From contig NZ_JAIWNB010000006.1 of the NCBI RefSeq assembly GCF_020215705.1, positions 62,001-126,000 of the forward strand: DNA of 64,000 bases. The letters run 5' to 3'. Source of the DNA: Nonomuraea aurantiaca. GTDB taxonomy: Bacteria; Actinomycetota; Actinomycetes; Streptosporangiales; Streptosporangiaceae. Made by a program: the position numbers and the translations under genes. This document shows, piece by piece, positions 1 to 7,563 of the stretch. A model generated the notes under the pieces. The model saw only the letters and a program-made list of their open reading frames with translations, did not search any database and was not told where the DNA came from. Within the stretch, counting starts at the first letter, position 1; each line of letters opens with the position of its first letter.

Positions 1-669
1 CGCACCTATGGCGGAGCAGTCAGTCAGTCGACCCTTTCCCGGGTCGACCGGGCCGTGGACGTGCGGCTCAAGATGGAAGAGCGAGAGAAGGAGAAGATCG
101 CGGTACTTGCCGGGTCGCTGGTCGAGGACGGGTCGATCGTCATGATCAACGGCGGCACGACCACTCTTGCCGTGGCCCGCAACCTGCGCAACCATCGCGA
201 CCTGACAGTGGTGACCAACAGCCTGCTCGTACCCCCGGCACTGCCGACCTCAGCAGTCCGCGATGTGTACGTCGTCGGTGGCGCGGTCCGCACTCTCACG
301 CTGGCCACCATCGGCCCCGTCAGCTTCCGGGCGTCCGGCGGAAGCGAGCTGGACATCAGCTGCGACCTGGCGTTGATCGGAGTCGGCGCCGTTTCAGCGA
401 CCGCCGGCTACACGACGAGCAACCTCGCCGAGGCGGCGATGATGCGAGAGATGATCTCTCGGGCGGCGCGCGTGGCGATCCTGGCCGACTCCTCCAAGTT
501 CGGTCGCCGGCTCTTCGCCCAGGTGGCCGAGTTGGGGGGCGCCGACTACCTAGTCACGGACTCGACTCCTCCGCCTGATCTTTTGGAGGCGCTGAGGGAG
601 AGCGAGGTAGAGGTGATCACGCCGGAGAATCTCGAAGGCGCTCCCGAGACCAGCCAGGATCCTCAGTAG
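1..669 (+). CDS. DeoR-family transcriptional regulator, 5' truncated by window edge
   Basis: The reading frame is open from base 1 and begins inside the protein with an RTYGGAV segment, the motif that follows the winged helix in DeoR regulators. The visible part is therefore the C-terminal sugar-phosphate sensor domain (DeoRC fold), and the DNA-binding domain lies upstream of the window. The family signatures INGGTTT and VVGG are present, as is the late DSSKFG segment that contacts the phosphorylated effector in relatives. It ends at TAG 667-669 and is followed by a strong hairpin. Such proteins repress sugar or nucleoside catabolic operons. The target cannot be deduced because the upstream neighbour is missing, although a nucleoside hydrolase lies nearby on the other strand. 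Confidence 0.9.
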   Translation, partial: RTYGGAVSQSTLSRVDRAVDVRLKMEEREKEKIAVLAGSLVEDGSIVMINGGTTTLAVARNLRNHRDLTVVTNSLLVPPALPTSAVRDVYVVGGAVRTLTLATIGPVSFRASGGSELDISCDLALIGVGAVSATAGYTTSNLAEAAMMREMISRAARVAILADSSKFGRRLFAQVAELGGADYLVTDSTPPPDLLEALRESEVEVITPENLEGAPETSQDPQ

Positions 670-681
670 CCCACAAACACC

Positions 682-716
682 ACTGGCCGTTCCCCCATGA
701 CAGGAGAACGGCCAGT
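682..716. terminator. Bidirectional terminator hairpin
   Basis: Perfect 11-bp stem (682-692 with 706-716) around a 13-nt loop, between the DeoR stop and the minus-strand tRNA gene. It is placed to end transcription from both sides. There is no long U tract, which is usual in high-GC actinomycetes. Confidence 0.7.
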
Positions 717-725
717 TGACGATGG

Positions 726-799
726 TGCGCCGCCAGGGACTCGAACCCCGGACCCGCTGATTAAGAGTCAGCTGCTCTAACCAACTGAGCTAGCGGCGC
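726..799 (-). tRNA. tRNA-Lys (anticodon CTT)
   Basis: Full cloverleaf on the minus strand. The acceptor stem GCGCCGC pairs with GCGGCGC, the D arm contains AGCTCAGTTGG, and the anticodon stem GCTGA/TCAGC closes the loop CTCTTAA with anticodon CTT. The T arm contains GGTTCGAGTCC. The discriminator base is A, and the CCA tail is encoded at 723-725. It reads lysine AAG codons. Confidence 0.97.
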
Positions 800-845
800 C
801 CGCAACAGAAGTAACTGTAGCAGCCACCGCACACCACCCAGCACA

Positions 846-1769
846 TCATCCGAGCCGCTCCCCCAGCCCCTCGTAGGCCCCCAGCACCGTCTCCCAGAAC
901 CGCTTCACGTCCAGCGATGTGGCCACCAGCGCGTTGGGCCGCCTGTCACGGAGTTTGAAGTCGGTGACCGTCATTCCCGAGGTGTGGCGGCCGACCGTCT
1001 CCACGTCCACCCGCGCCGGTACGCAGGTGAACAGCTCAGGGTCGAGCACGTACGCCACGGCGCACGCGTCATGGATGGCCGGTCCGGAGTCGGCCGTGAC
1101 CCTGCCGTAGGACTGGGCGGCCGGGACCAGCAGGTCGGACAGCCGGCCGAGCGGGCGCATCCGGTCCAGGACATCGGTGGTCACCTCGGCCGTGAGGGTC
1201 ACGTCGAGGCCGAGCATCTTCACCGTCCAGCCGGCGTCGAAGACGATGGCGGCCGCCTCCGGGTCGGCCTTCATGTTGAACTCCGCCGCCGGAGTGGTGT
1301 TGCCGCGGGTGTAGGAGCCGCCCATGATCACGAAGTCGCGGGCCCACTCCACGACGCGTGGCTCCCGGCGTACGGCCAGCGCGATGTTGGTCAGCGGCCC
1401 GATGGCGACCAGGGTGATCTCGCCCGGCGCGGCCCGCAGGGTCTCCATGATGAAGTCCACGGCGTGGCCGTCGGAAACGGGACGGGTCGCCGGCGGGAGG
1501 ACGGCGTCGCCGAGACCGGACAGGCCGTGGACGTCGGCGGCGCGGACCGTGGGGCACACCAGCGCGCCCGAGCTGCCCGGAACGACCGGAACGTCGCCGA
1601 GGTCGAGGAACTCCCTGAGCGCCAGCGCATTGGCCGTGGTCAACGCGAGATCGACGTTGCCGCCGACCGTGGTGATGCCCACGAGCTCCAGGGCCGGGGT
1701 GCCCGCCACCAGCGCCAGGGCGAGCGCGTCGTCGATGCCGGGATCACAGTCAATGAGGACCTTTGTCAC
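846..1769 (-). CDS. Inosine-uridine preferring nucleoside hydrolase
   Basis: About 307 residues, typical for IunH/RihA-type N-ribohydrolases, which cleave ribonucleosides to base plus ribose in the cytoplasm. The N-terminus carries the calcium-binding DCDPGIDDALAL (DxDxxxDD) signature. A central IGPLTNIAL segment, FNMKADPEAA and a late IHDACAVAY motif with the catalytic-site histidine follow. An in-frame upstream extension (to 1880) exists, but the family start coincides with GTG 1769, just before TKVLIDCDPG. No clear Shine-Dalgarno is visible. A TATTGT -10-like box 8 nt upstream suggests leaderless expression, which I infer rather than see. It would supply ribose and free bases for salvage. 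Confidence 0.92.
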   Translation of the reverse strand: MTKVLIDCDPGIDDALALALVAGTPALELVGITTVGGNVDLALTTANALALREFLDLGDVPVVPGSSGALVCPTVRAADVHGLSGLGDAVLPPATRPVSDGHAVDFIMETLRAAPGEITLVAIGPLTNIALAVRREPRVVEWARDFVIMGGSYTRGNTTPAAEFNMKADPEAAAIVFDAGWTVKMLGLDVTLTAEVTTDVLDRMRPLGRLSDLLVPAAQSYGRVTADSGPAIHDACAVAYVLDPELFTCVPARVDVETVGRHTSGMTVTDFKLRDRRPNALVATSLDVKRFWETVLGAYEGLGERLG

Positions 1770-1792
1770 AGAACCGAACAATACGCATGAAT

Positions 1793-1826
1793 CGGGGCCG
1801 GACAGTCCCCCAACTGTCCGGCCCCG
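1793..1826. terminator. Strong hairpin between osmC-like gene and nucleoside hydrolase
   Basis: Perfect 13-bp stem (1793-1805 with 1814-1826) and 8-nt loop TCCCCCAA. It lies about 195 bp after the OsmC-family stop and 24 bp before the nucleoside hydrolase start on the same strand. It may terminate the former transcript or act as a leader element of the latter. The remaining 1827-2019 shows nothing else I can name. Confidence 0.55.
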
Positions 1827-2019
1827 ACCGAGGGCGGTCCAGGCCGACGCTTTCCCCCAAAAACGCCGGCGGTCCCGCACTGCGAACGACGGTCCCCCTC
1901 CGCGTCCGCTCTTCGGTAAAAGTCTGCAAGTCAGTCGCAGGACTCTTGACCTGCCTCGACACTACCGAGACGAATGCAACGAACGTGCCATAGGGGGGTC
2001 GAATGTCCGCCTAATCCGG

Positions 2020-2412
2020 TTACGGGATTACCAAACGGACCTCCGTACCTTCCTGGAGGGAGCGGCTGACCGTGCAGTACTTCGCGTGCACCCGCTCCGC
2101 CACGGCCCGGAAGACCTCATCCGCCTGCTCAGAGGGGACTTCGACGTCATAGGTCACCGTGACGGGACCCAGCAGGTTCGGCTCGATCTTCTCCGATTCG
2201 ACGCTCATCGCCAGGCGGATCAGCCTTTGCCCACGCTTGGCGGTCAGGGGCTCCACGGACACGATGTTGCACCCGCCCACCGCCGCGAGCAGCAGCTCGA
2301 CGGGCGTGAACACGCCCTCCTCGTCGCCGCCCCCGATCCGTACCTCCGCGCCACGGGCGTTCGTCGCCCGGAACCCGCCGTCTTCGGTCCGCTCAACACG
2401 TACGTTAGCCAT
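2020..2412 (-). CDS. OsmC family peroxiredoxin-like protein
   Basis: 130 residues, close to the usual OsmC/Ohr length. Two cysteines stand in the family positions: one in GGCNIVSV at about residue 48 and one in KYCTVSRSL at about residue 112. Together they form the peroxidatic/resolving pair that reduces organic hydroperoxides in the cytoplasm. The preceding TPVELLLAAVG helix segment is also typical. It is divergent from the membrane protein starting at 2465, with 52 bp between the starts. Whether the substrate is lipid hydroperoxide, as in Ohr, or something else cannot be told from sequence. Confidence 0.9.
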   Translation of the reverse strand: MANVRVERTEDGGFRATNARGAEVRIGGGDEEGVFTPVELLLAAVGGCNIVSVEPLTAKRGQRLIRLAMSVESEKIEPNLLGPVTVTYDVEVPSEQADEVFRAVAERVHAKYCTVSRSLQEGTEVRLVIP

Positions 2413-2464
2413 GTTTCAGACACTACTCAGATGGCTCTCATGTTCGGCGCGCATCGTCTATCCC

Positions 2465-3178
2465 ATGGCTAGCGAGGCAAAGGCTAATCAGCCTCTCATC
2501 GTGTTCTGGTGCGGTGTGGCGGTTGCGGAGTTCGGGGCGATCCCACCGGGGTTCGGCTACCCGTGGCGCCCGTCCGCGTGGGCCGTCGCCGGACTGCTGG
2601 TGACGCTCGGGCTGCTGTCCGCCAGGGCGCCGGAACTCCTCCGTTCGGAACAGGTCAGGCGACGCCTGCGCCTGGCCGGTTATGTGGCGGGCACGCTGCT
2701 GGTGACGCACCAGCTCAGCTCGACCGCCTATGTGACCAGCGCCAGCCGCACCGGCTCGCTCCTCCTGTACGGCATCGCGGCCGTGATGGCCGTCTGGCAC
2801 CACGGCGTACGGGCCACGACCAGGGGCTCCCTGCTCATCGTCGCCGACCTCGAACCCGCCGGGCTGCGCGACCTGCTCGCCACCCGCACGGGCGACACCG
2901 TGACGGTCTACCGGACCGACCGGGTGACCGACGAGCTGCGCGAGCTGGAGGCCGAGCACGGCCTGGTGCTCGTCACCGGCGAGGAGCACGACCCCCGGGC
3001 CAAGGAACGGCTCAGCGCCTCGGGGCTGCGCCGCCAGGTGCCCGACATCGCCGAACGCACTGTGATCGTCGCCGGACCCCGGCCCTTCCAGAGGTACGTC
3101 CGGGGCGCCCTGACCCGGCTGTCCGTACCAAAGGCACAGGTCAGGACAACTCGTTTCAAACCCAAGCCTAGGGTTTAA
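2465..3178 (+). CDS. Membrane protein with FNR-type NAD-binding C-terminal domain, FAD domain absent
   Basis: 237 residues. Four likely membrane helices (about 10-28, 38-53, 69-88, 98-112) precede a soluble domain from about 121. That domain looks like the NAD(P)-binding half of ferredoxin-NADP reductase/ferric reductase proteins: LLIVADLEPAGLRDLL, then LVLVTGEEHDPR, a DIAERTVIVAGP segment, and a terminal basic-aromatic TTRF stretch. Bacterial ferric-reductase-like proteins normally have a FAD-binding RxYS beta-barrel between membrane part and NAD domain, and I cannot find one here. The gene ends 49 bp before apbE. I infer a truncated membrane oxidoreductase working with a flavin-transfer system. 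The start is the ATG at 2465. Confidence 0.6.
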   Translation: MASEAKANQPLIVFWCGVAVAEFGAIPPGFGYPWRPSAWAVAGLLVTLGLLSARAPELLRSEQVRRRLRLAGYVAGTLLVTHQLSSTAYVTSASRTGSLLLYGIAAVMAVWHHGVRATTRGSLLIVADLEPAGLRDLLATRTGDTVTVYRTDRVTDELRELEAEHGLVLVTGEEHDPRAKERLSASGLRRQVPDIAERTVIVAGPRPFQRYVRGALTRLSVPKAQVRTTRFKPKPRV

Positions 3179-3227
3179 CCAGGCATTACGCGCGCCGTGG
3201 GACGGTTGCTGCGAACAAGGAGGCAAG

Positions 3228-4004
3228 GTGACGACTTTCCCCGGAAGCGCCCGTGTCGAAATGGTCATGGGCATACCGGTCAGCGTGGACATCCGTACCG
3301 CCCTGCCGCAGCGTGAGCTGGTCCCCGTACTCGACGACGCCTTCGCCTGGCTGCGCTGGGTGGACGAGACGTTCAACCCCGCAAGGGAGGACAGCCAGAT
3401 CAGCGCACTGAACCGCGGTGGGACCATCCGGCAGATCCCGGAGCTCATCGAGGTGCTGCATCGCTGCGACGAGCTCAGCGAGGCGACGGGCGGGTGGTTC
3501 GAGTCCCGCATCAACGGCGTCATAGACACCTCCGGCTACATCAAGGGGTGGGCGCTCGAACGGCTCTCCCGCGCGCTGACCAACGCCGGCGCCGTCGATC
3601 ACCGCATCACCGCCGGCGGGGACATCAGGGTGCGCGGCTCGGCCGCCCCCGGCAAGCGCTGGCAGGTCGGGATCCGCGATCCGCGCACCGGTCTGGTGCG
3701 CAGGGCCGTCTTCACCCACGACCTGGGCATCGCCACCACGGGCGGCGCGAAGGTCGTCGATCCGCGCACCGGAATCAGGCAGGACAGCCTCGGGTCGGTC
3801 ACCGTGCTCGGCCCCGACCTGAGCGTCGCCGACGCCTACGCGACCGCGATGTACGCCATGGGTCCGGTGCTGGCCAGGCGCTTCGCCATGGAGCTCGCGG
3901 CGGCCGGGGCGTACGAGACCATGCTCATCGGCCGTGACGACCAGGAGGTCAGCACGCCCGGCTTCGCCGCTCACGGCGGCCCGGAAGCCCGCCTGGCGGG
4001 CTGA
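3228..4004 (+). CDS. apbE: FAD:protein FMN transferase (ApbE family)
   Basis: 258 residues. ApbE enzymes attach FMN covalently to threonine or serine in FMN-binding domains of extracytoplasmic electron carriers, using FAD. Visible family motifs are MVMGIPVSV at the N-terminus, a DSQISALNRG segment, GYIKGWAL at about 103-110, AGGDIRVRG at about 129-137, IATTGG at about 168-173, and the metal-binding DAYATAMYAMG near 202-212. The start is GTG 3228, with AAGGAGG at 3217-3223. No signal peptide or lipobox is seen, so this looks like the cytoplasmic or weakly anchored type. It follows the FNR-like membrane protein, but no FMN-binding (DxxSGAT-type) partner is encoded nearby. Confidence 0.9.
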   Translation: MTTFPGSARVEMVMGIPVSVDIRTALPQRELVPVLDDAFAWLRWVDETFNPAREDSQISALNRGGTIRQIPELIEVLHRCDELSEATGGWFESRINGVIDTSGYIKGWALERLSRALTNAGAVDHRITAGGDIRVRGSAAPGKRWQVGIRDPRTGLVRRAVFTHDLGIATTGGAKVVDPRTGIRQDSLGSVTVLGPDLSVADAYATAMYAMGPVLARRFAMELAAAGAYETMLIGRDDQEVSTPGFAAHGGPEARLAG

Positions 4005-4008
4005 GGCG

Positions 4009-4061
4009 CCTTTCGGACGGCGCGGCCCTTTCGGACGGCGCGGCGCCTTTGGGTGACGCGG
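4009..4061. repeat. Triple 18-19 bp tandem repeat after apbE
   Basis: Three degenerate copies of CCTTTCGGACGGCGCGG begin at 4009, 4027 and 4046. The first two are identical over 17 bp and the third has diverged. They follow the apbE stop directly. Confidence 0.8.
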
Positions 4062-4103
4062 CACAGAACGGCCGCGGAACAGAACAGCTGTGGGGTGGAA
4101 GCA

Positions 4104-4379
4104 CTAAGCCTCGGGGTGCTTGCTCAGATATTCGATGTAGACCGGCCGCAGGGCCTCGCCCAGCTCGCCTTCGCCGGCCGCCAGAGCATCGCTGAGCAGC
4201 GCGGACACCCGGCTGAGGTCGTTGGCGGTCTCGGTGTCGTGACCGCTGGCGGCCTCGGCCGCCGGGATCACCCGCAACAGGTTCCACAGAAAGCCCAGGT
4301 CGCCGTGGCGTACGGCGTAGCTGACCGCGCGATCGTGCAGCTCGCTGGCCGACAGCGATTCGAATCCGTCCGAGTCCAT
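4104..4379 (-). CDS. Conserved small hypothetical protein
   Basis: 91 residues, soluble and predicted largely helical. It starts MDSDGFESLSASELHDRAV and contains an LGFLWNLLRVIPAAEAA helix and an EYLSKHPEA tail. A good Shine-Dalgarno (GGAAGGGAG on the minus strand) precedes the ATG, which supports a real gene despite its size. There are no cysteines, no DNA-binding motif and no signal peptide. I do not recognise a named family. It stands alone between the apbE repeat and the divergent holin-like gene. Confidence 0.7.
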   Translation of the reverse strand: MDSDGFESLSASELHDRAVSYAVRHGDLGFLWNLLRVIPAAEAASGHDTETANDLSRVSALLSDALAAGEGELGEALRPVYIEYLSKHPEA

Positions 4380-4533
4380 CTCGCTCCCTTCCCCCGACTG
4401 CCTCTTCCCAGTGTCGCCCCTCGGTAACGCCTATCGACAACGCCTATCACAGTGGGTGGCCGGGCTACACATATCCGCTCATCACGATGTGCCTCTATCG
4501 AAGCACCGATCGGTAATGGGAGGATCAACCAGC

Positions 4534-4911
4534 GTGAGATTCATCATCAGAACCCTGGCGGCCGCGGTCGCCCTCTGGGTCGCCATCCAGTTCGTCCCCG
4601 GCATTCAGATCGCCGGAGCGAACACCCCCAAATACTGGGGCACCCTGCTGATCGTCGCCCTGATCTTCGGCCTGATCAACGCCATCGTGAAGCCGATCAT
4701 CAAAACGCTGGGCTGTGCCCTGATCGTGCTGACGCTGGGGTTGTTCCTCCTCGTGATCAACGCGGCCATGCTGCTGCTGACGAGCTGGATCTCCGGCCAG
4801 CTCGACATCCCCTTCCATGTCGACAACTTCTATCCGGCCGCCTTCTGGGGCGCGATCATCATCAGCGTGGTCAGCTGGCTGCTCGGCCTGTTCATCCCCG
4901 ACAACGATTGA
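4534..4911 (+). CDS. Phage holin family (holin-IV-like) small membrane protein
   Basis: 125 residues with four hydrophobic helices: AAVALWVAIQFVPGIQIAG, TLLIVALIFGLINAIVKP, ALIVLTLGLFLLVINAAMLL, and AAFWGAIIISVVSWLLGLF. This matches the widespread phage_holin_4_2-type integral membrane protein, which is chromosomal in most bacteria, and I see no phage genes around it. GTG 4534 is chosen because GGGAGGA at 4518-4524 sits at ideal distance. An in-frame ATG at 4516 overlaps that site. The stop TGA at 4909-4911 lies next to the start of the following lyase-like gene, so the two are probably co-transcribed. The function in the cell is unknown. Confidence 0.8.
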   Translation: MRFIIRTLAAAVALWVAIQFVPGIQIAGANTPKYWGTLLIVALIFGLINAIVKPIIKTLGCALIVLTLGLFLLVINAAMLLLTSWISGQLDIPFHVDNFYPAAFWGAIIISVVSWLLGLFIPDND

Positions 4912-4916
4912 GCCCG

Positions 4917-6326
4917 GTGGAACTCGACGGTGCCGCTCTGACCTGCGCGCAGGTCTATGCGGTGGCGTACGACGCGGCTCGGGTCACGATCTCCTCACTG
5001 GATCGGGCCCGGGCGGCGTGGCGGGCCGCCCAGGAGCTGACCGGCCCCATCTATGGGCGGAGCACCGGGGTCGGGGCCAACAAGGACGTGGGCGTCGAGG
5101 AGGGCGGGATCGACCTGCTGCGCAGCCACGCGGGCGGGGCGGGGCCGCTCGGGGCACCCGAACGGGCCAGGGCGATGCTGGTGGTGCGGCTCAACCAGCT
5201 GCTGGCGGGCGGCTCGGGCATTGATCCGGGCGTGCTGCCGGTGCTGGCGGAGGCGATCAACGACGGCTTCACACCCCCGATCCGCACCTACGGCGCCATC
5301 GGCACCGGCGACCTGACCGCCCTTGCCACTACCGCGCTGTGCCTCCTGGGAGAAATCCCCTGGCGGGGGCCGGCCTCTCCGCAGGAGCCCACGACGGCTC
5401 CGGTGAGCGGGCCCCGTTATCCCCTGGTGTCCGGTGACGCGTTGCCGTTCATCAGCTCCGGGGCCGCGACGCTGGCCCACGCCGCCATCGCCGTGCACCG
5501 GCTGCGCGTCCTGCTCGATGCCGCCGTCGACGTGGCGGCGTTCAGCTTCGTCGCGGTGTCGGCCTCGGCCGAGCCGCTGGCCGCCGCCGTACAGGAGGCC
5601 CGACCGCATCCCGGCCAGGCCGCCACGGCCGCCCGCCTGCGCGGGCTGCTCTCGCGGGAGCTCGCCGCCCGCATCCAGGACCCGTACGGCTATCGCGCGT
5701 TCGCCCAGGTGCACGGAGCCGCGCTGGACGCGCTCGGCCGCGCCGAGAGCGTCGTCGAGACCGACCTCAACGCCGCCACCGAGAACCCGCTCATCGCCGA
5801 CTCGCTGGCCTGGCACAACGGAAACTTCCACTCGGCGCCGATCGCGCTGGCGCTCGACGCGCTGCGCGCGGCGCTGGTGCCGACGGCCCAGCTCAGCGTG
5901 GCCAGGCTGGCGACGCTCATGGAGCCCGCCTATACGGGGCGGCTGCCGTTCCTGGCGGCGCGGCCGGGCGGGTCGGGGGCGTTGATCCTGGAGTACGTGG
6001 CCCAGGACGCGCTGGCCGAGCTGCGCCACCTCGCGAACCCGGTCACGGCCGCGACCGCCGTCATCTCCCGGGGGACGGAGGATCACGCAGGGTTCGCGAC
6101 GCAGGCCGCGCGCTATGCCCTGCGCTGCGTGGAGCCGCTGGAGATCGTGCTGGCCTGCGAGCGCGTCGCCGCCACAAGAGGCCCCGATGTCCCCGACCGT
6201 CCCCTCTCGGATGACCTCGACGCCGCACGCGCGCTGATCTCACAGCCTTTCGATCTCGTACGGCAAGCGGTGGGCACCCGCCACCCACCGCACGGGGCTG
6301 AGCGCCTCCAGGAAGACGGCCGCTGA
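4917..6326 (+). CDS. Aromatic amino acid lyase (HAL/PAL) homologue lacking the MIO Ala-Ser-Gly triad
   Basis: 469 residues from GTG 4917; an alternative TTG at 4908 overlaps the preceding stop. The fold markers of histidine/phenylalanine ammonia-lyases are clear: YGRSTGVG with the catalytic-loop tyrosine at about 46, QDPYGYRAFAQVHG, DLNAATENPLI, NFHSAPIALALDAL, and EDHAGFATQAARYA near the C-terminus. The region that should hold the self-cyclising Ala-Ser-Gly (usually GASGDLAPLAH) instead reads IGTGDLTALA (residues 128-137). The triad is therefore Gly-Thr-Gly, and the usual NGT motif is replaced by ISSGAAT. By family knowledge this protein should not form the MIO electrophile normally. It is therefore either a different enzyme on the same scaffold or non-catalytic. 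Confidence 0.8.
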   Translation: MELDGAALTCAQVYAVAYDAARVTISSLDRARAAWRAAQELTGPIYGRSTGVGANKDVGVEEGGIDLLRSHAGGAGPLGAPERARAMLVVRLNQLLAGGSGIDPGVLPVLAEAINDGFTPPIRTYGAIGTGDLTALATTALCLLGEIPWRGPASPQEPTTAPVSGPRYPLVSGDALPFISSGAATLAHAAIAVHRLRVLLDAAVDVAAFSFVAVSASAEPLAAAVQEARPHPGQAATAARLRGLLSRELAARIQDPYGYRAFAQVHGAALDALGRAESVVETDLNAATENPLIADSLAWHNGNFHSAPIALALDALRAALVPTAQLSVARLATLMEPAYTGRLPFLAARPGGSGALILEYVAQDALAELRHLANPVTAATAVISRGTEDHAGFATQAARYALRCVEPLEIVLACERVAATRGPDVPDRPLSDDLDAARALISQPFDLVRQAVGTRHPPHGAERLQEDGR

Positions 6327-6346
6327 CCGGCACAGCCATCCCGCCG

Positions 6347-7351
6347 TTACGCCCCGCCCACAGTCGGCGCGTGCCCCACCGAGCCGCGTTCGCGGAGTGT
6401 CGGCTGCTGTACGACCCGGCGGCGCCGGGCCCCTCCGTCGGCCGCCGCCGACATGAGGCGGACGGCCGCCCGTACGATGCCGTCGATGTCCCAGTCGACC
6501 GTCGTGAGCCCCGGTGTGAGCAGGCTCGACATCGGGTGGTTGTCGTACCCCATGACCGAGACGTCGCCCGGGATCGACAGCCCCAGCTCTGCCGCCGCCG
6601 CGTAGACGCCGTAGGCGATCGAGTCGGCGAAGCAGAACACCGCGCTCGGCCGGTGGGCGTCGAGGATGCGGTGGGCCGCGTCGGTGGCCGCCGCCAGGCC
6701 GTGGGGCGCGGTGGCCACCACGATGTCGAGGCCGAGGCGGTCGGCCTCGGCGGTGACGAGCACGTCGGCGGGACGGTCGGGGGTGCTGGTCATGGTCGGC
6801 GTCAGGAGGGCGATCCGCCGATGGCCCATGGCGTGGAGGTGTTCGAGCGCGAGGGTGACACCGCGGCGGTTGTCGAAGACCACTTCGCCGGCCGTGCCCG
6901 CCAGTGAGTCGCCGATCGCCACCACCGGCAGCGACTCGCACAGCTCCGACCAGAACGGCGCCGCCGGATCGACGGGCTGCACGATCATGCCGTCGACCCG
7001 CTGGTCGCGCAGCTGCTGGGCCAGTGCCCGCTCGCGGGCCGGGTCGCCCACCGCGTCGAGGATCAGCGCGTAGCGGTCCTTCTCCCGCAGGCCCCTGCTG
7101 ATGCCGACGGCCAGCGACTGCTGCCAGAGGTCCTCCAGCGAGCCGCAGAGCAGCCCGATCATGTTGGTGCGCCCGCTGGCCAGGGCCCTGGCGATGGGGT
7201 CGGCCTCGTAGCCGAGCTCGGCGGCGGCGGCACGGACCCGCTCCATGGTCTCCTCGGAGACCTGCATGCCACGCAGCGCGTAGGAGACAGCGGCCGGCGA
7301 CAGACCGGTCGCCTGGGCCACTTCCCGGATCGTCGCTCTCTTCCGTGGCAT
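6347..7351 (-). CDS. LacI-family transcriptional repressor
   Basis: 334 residues. The N-terminal HTH (ATIREVAQATGLSPAAVSYA) and hinge (ARALASGRTNMIG) are followed by a periplasmic-binding-protein-like ligand domain. The domain segments DGMIVQP, VVFDNRRGVTLALEHL and VSVMGYDNHPMSSLLTPGLT are all standard for LacI/GalR. The gene is divergent from the amidohydrolase-dioxygenase pair. The 212-bp gap contains at least two LacI-type operator words, so it very likely represses itself and that pair. The ligand is unknown. Its 3' end faces the lyase homologue 20 bp away. Confidence 0.93.
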   Translation of the reverse strand: MPRKRATIREVAQATGLSPAAVSYALRGMQVSEETMERVRAAAAELGYEADPIARALASGRTNMIGLLCGSLEDLWQQSLAVGISRGLREKDRYALILDAVGDPARERALAQQLRDQRVDGMIVQPVDPAAPFWSELCESLPVVAIGDSLAGTAGEVVFDNRRGVTLALEHLHAMGHRRIALLTPTMTSTPDRPADVLVTAEADRLGLDIVVATAPHGLAAATDAAHRILDAHRPSAVFCFADSIAYGVYAAAAELGLSIPGDVSVMGYDNHPMSSLLTPGLTTVDWDIDGIVRAAVRLMSAAADGGARRRRVVQQPTLRERGSVGHAPTVGGA

Positions 7352-7457
7352 CTAGCCAGCCTATTGCGTGACACCGACAGAAGCTCGCATGCCGAAGAGA
7401 CCGCCGGCGGGGTTCGTCCCTCTCGTGGGCAAGCGGCCAACAGTTGACATTTGTCCG

Positions 7458-7497
7458 GTGAAACGGTTCACTGAACCGTATCACTGAAACGGTTCAC
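7458..7497. promoter_or_regulatory. Paired LacI-type operators in the divergent region
   Basis: The word TGAAACGGTTCAC occurs at 7459-7471 and again at 7485-7497, each nearly palindromic around a central CG. Between them, TGAACCGT (7472-7479) and ACGGTTCA (7489-7496) form a perfect 8-bp inverted repeat. The cluster lies between the LacI gene (start 7351) and the amidohydrolase (start 7564), as expected for its own regulator. Confidence 0.75.
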
Positions 7498-7563
7498 AAC
7501 CTTGAAATTCCAGCGTGATAGGTTTACCTGCAATACTAGTAGGAAATACAGGGAGGTGTGGTC

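Noticed and set aside
4534-4911. Prophage remnant suggested by the holin-family protein
   Set aside because: No endolysin, tail, capsid or integrase genes are nearby. This holin-like family is chromosomal in most bacteria.
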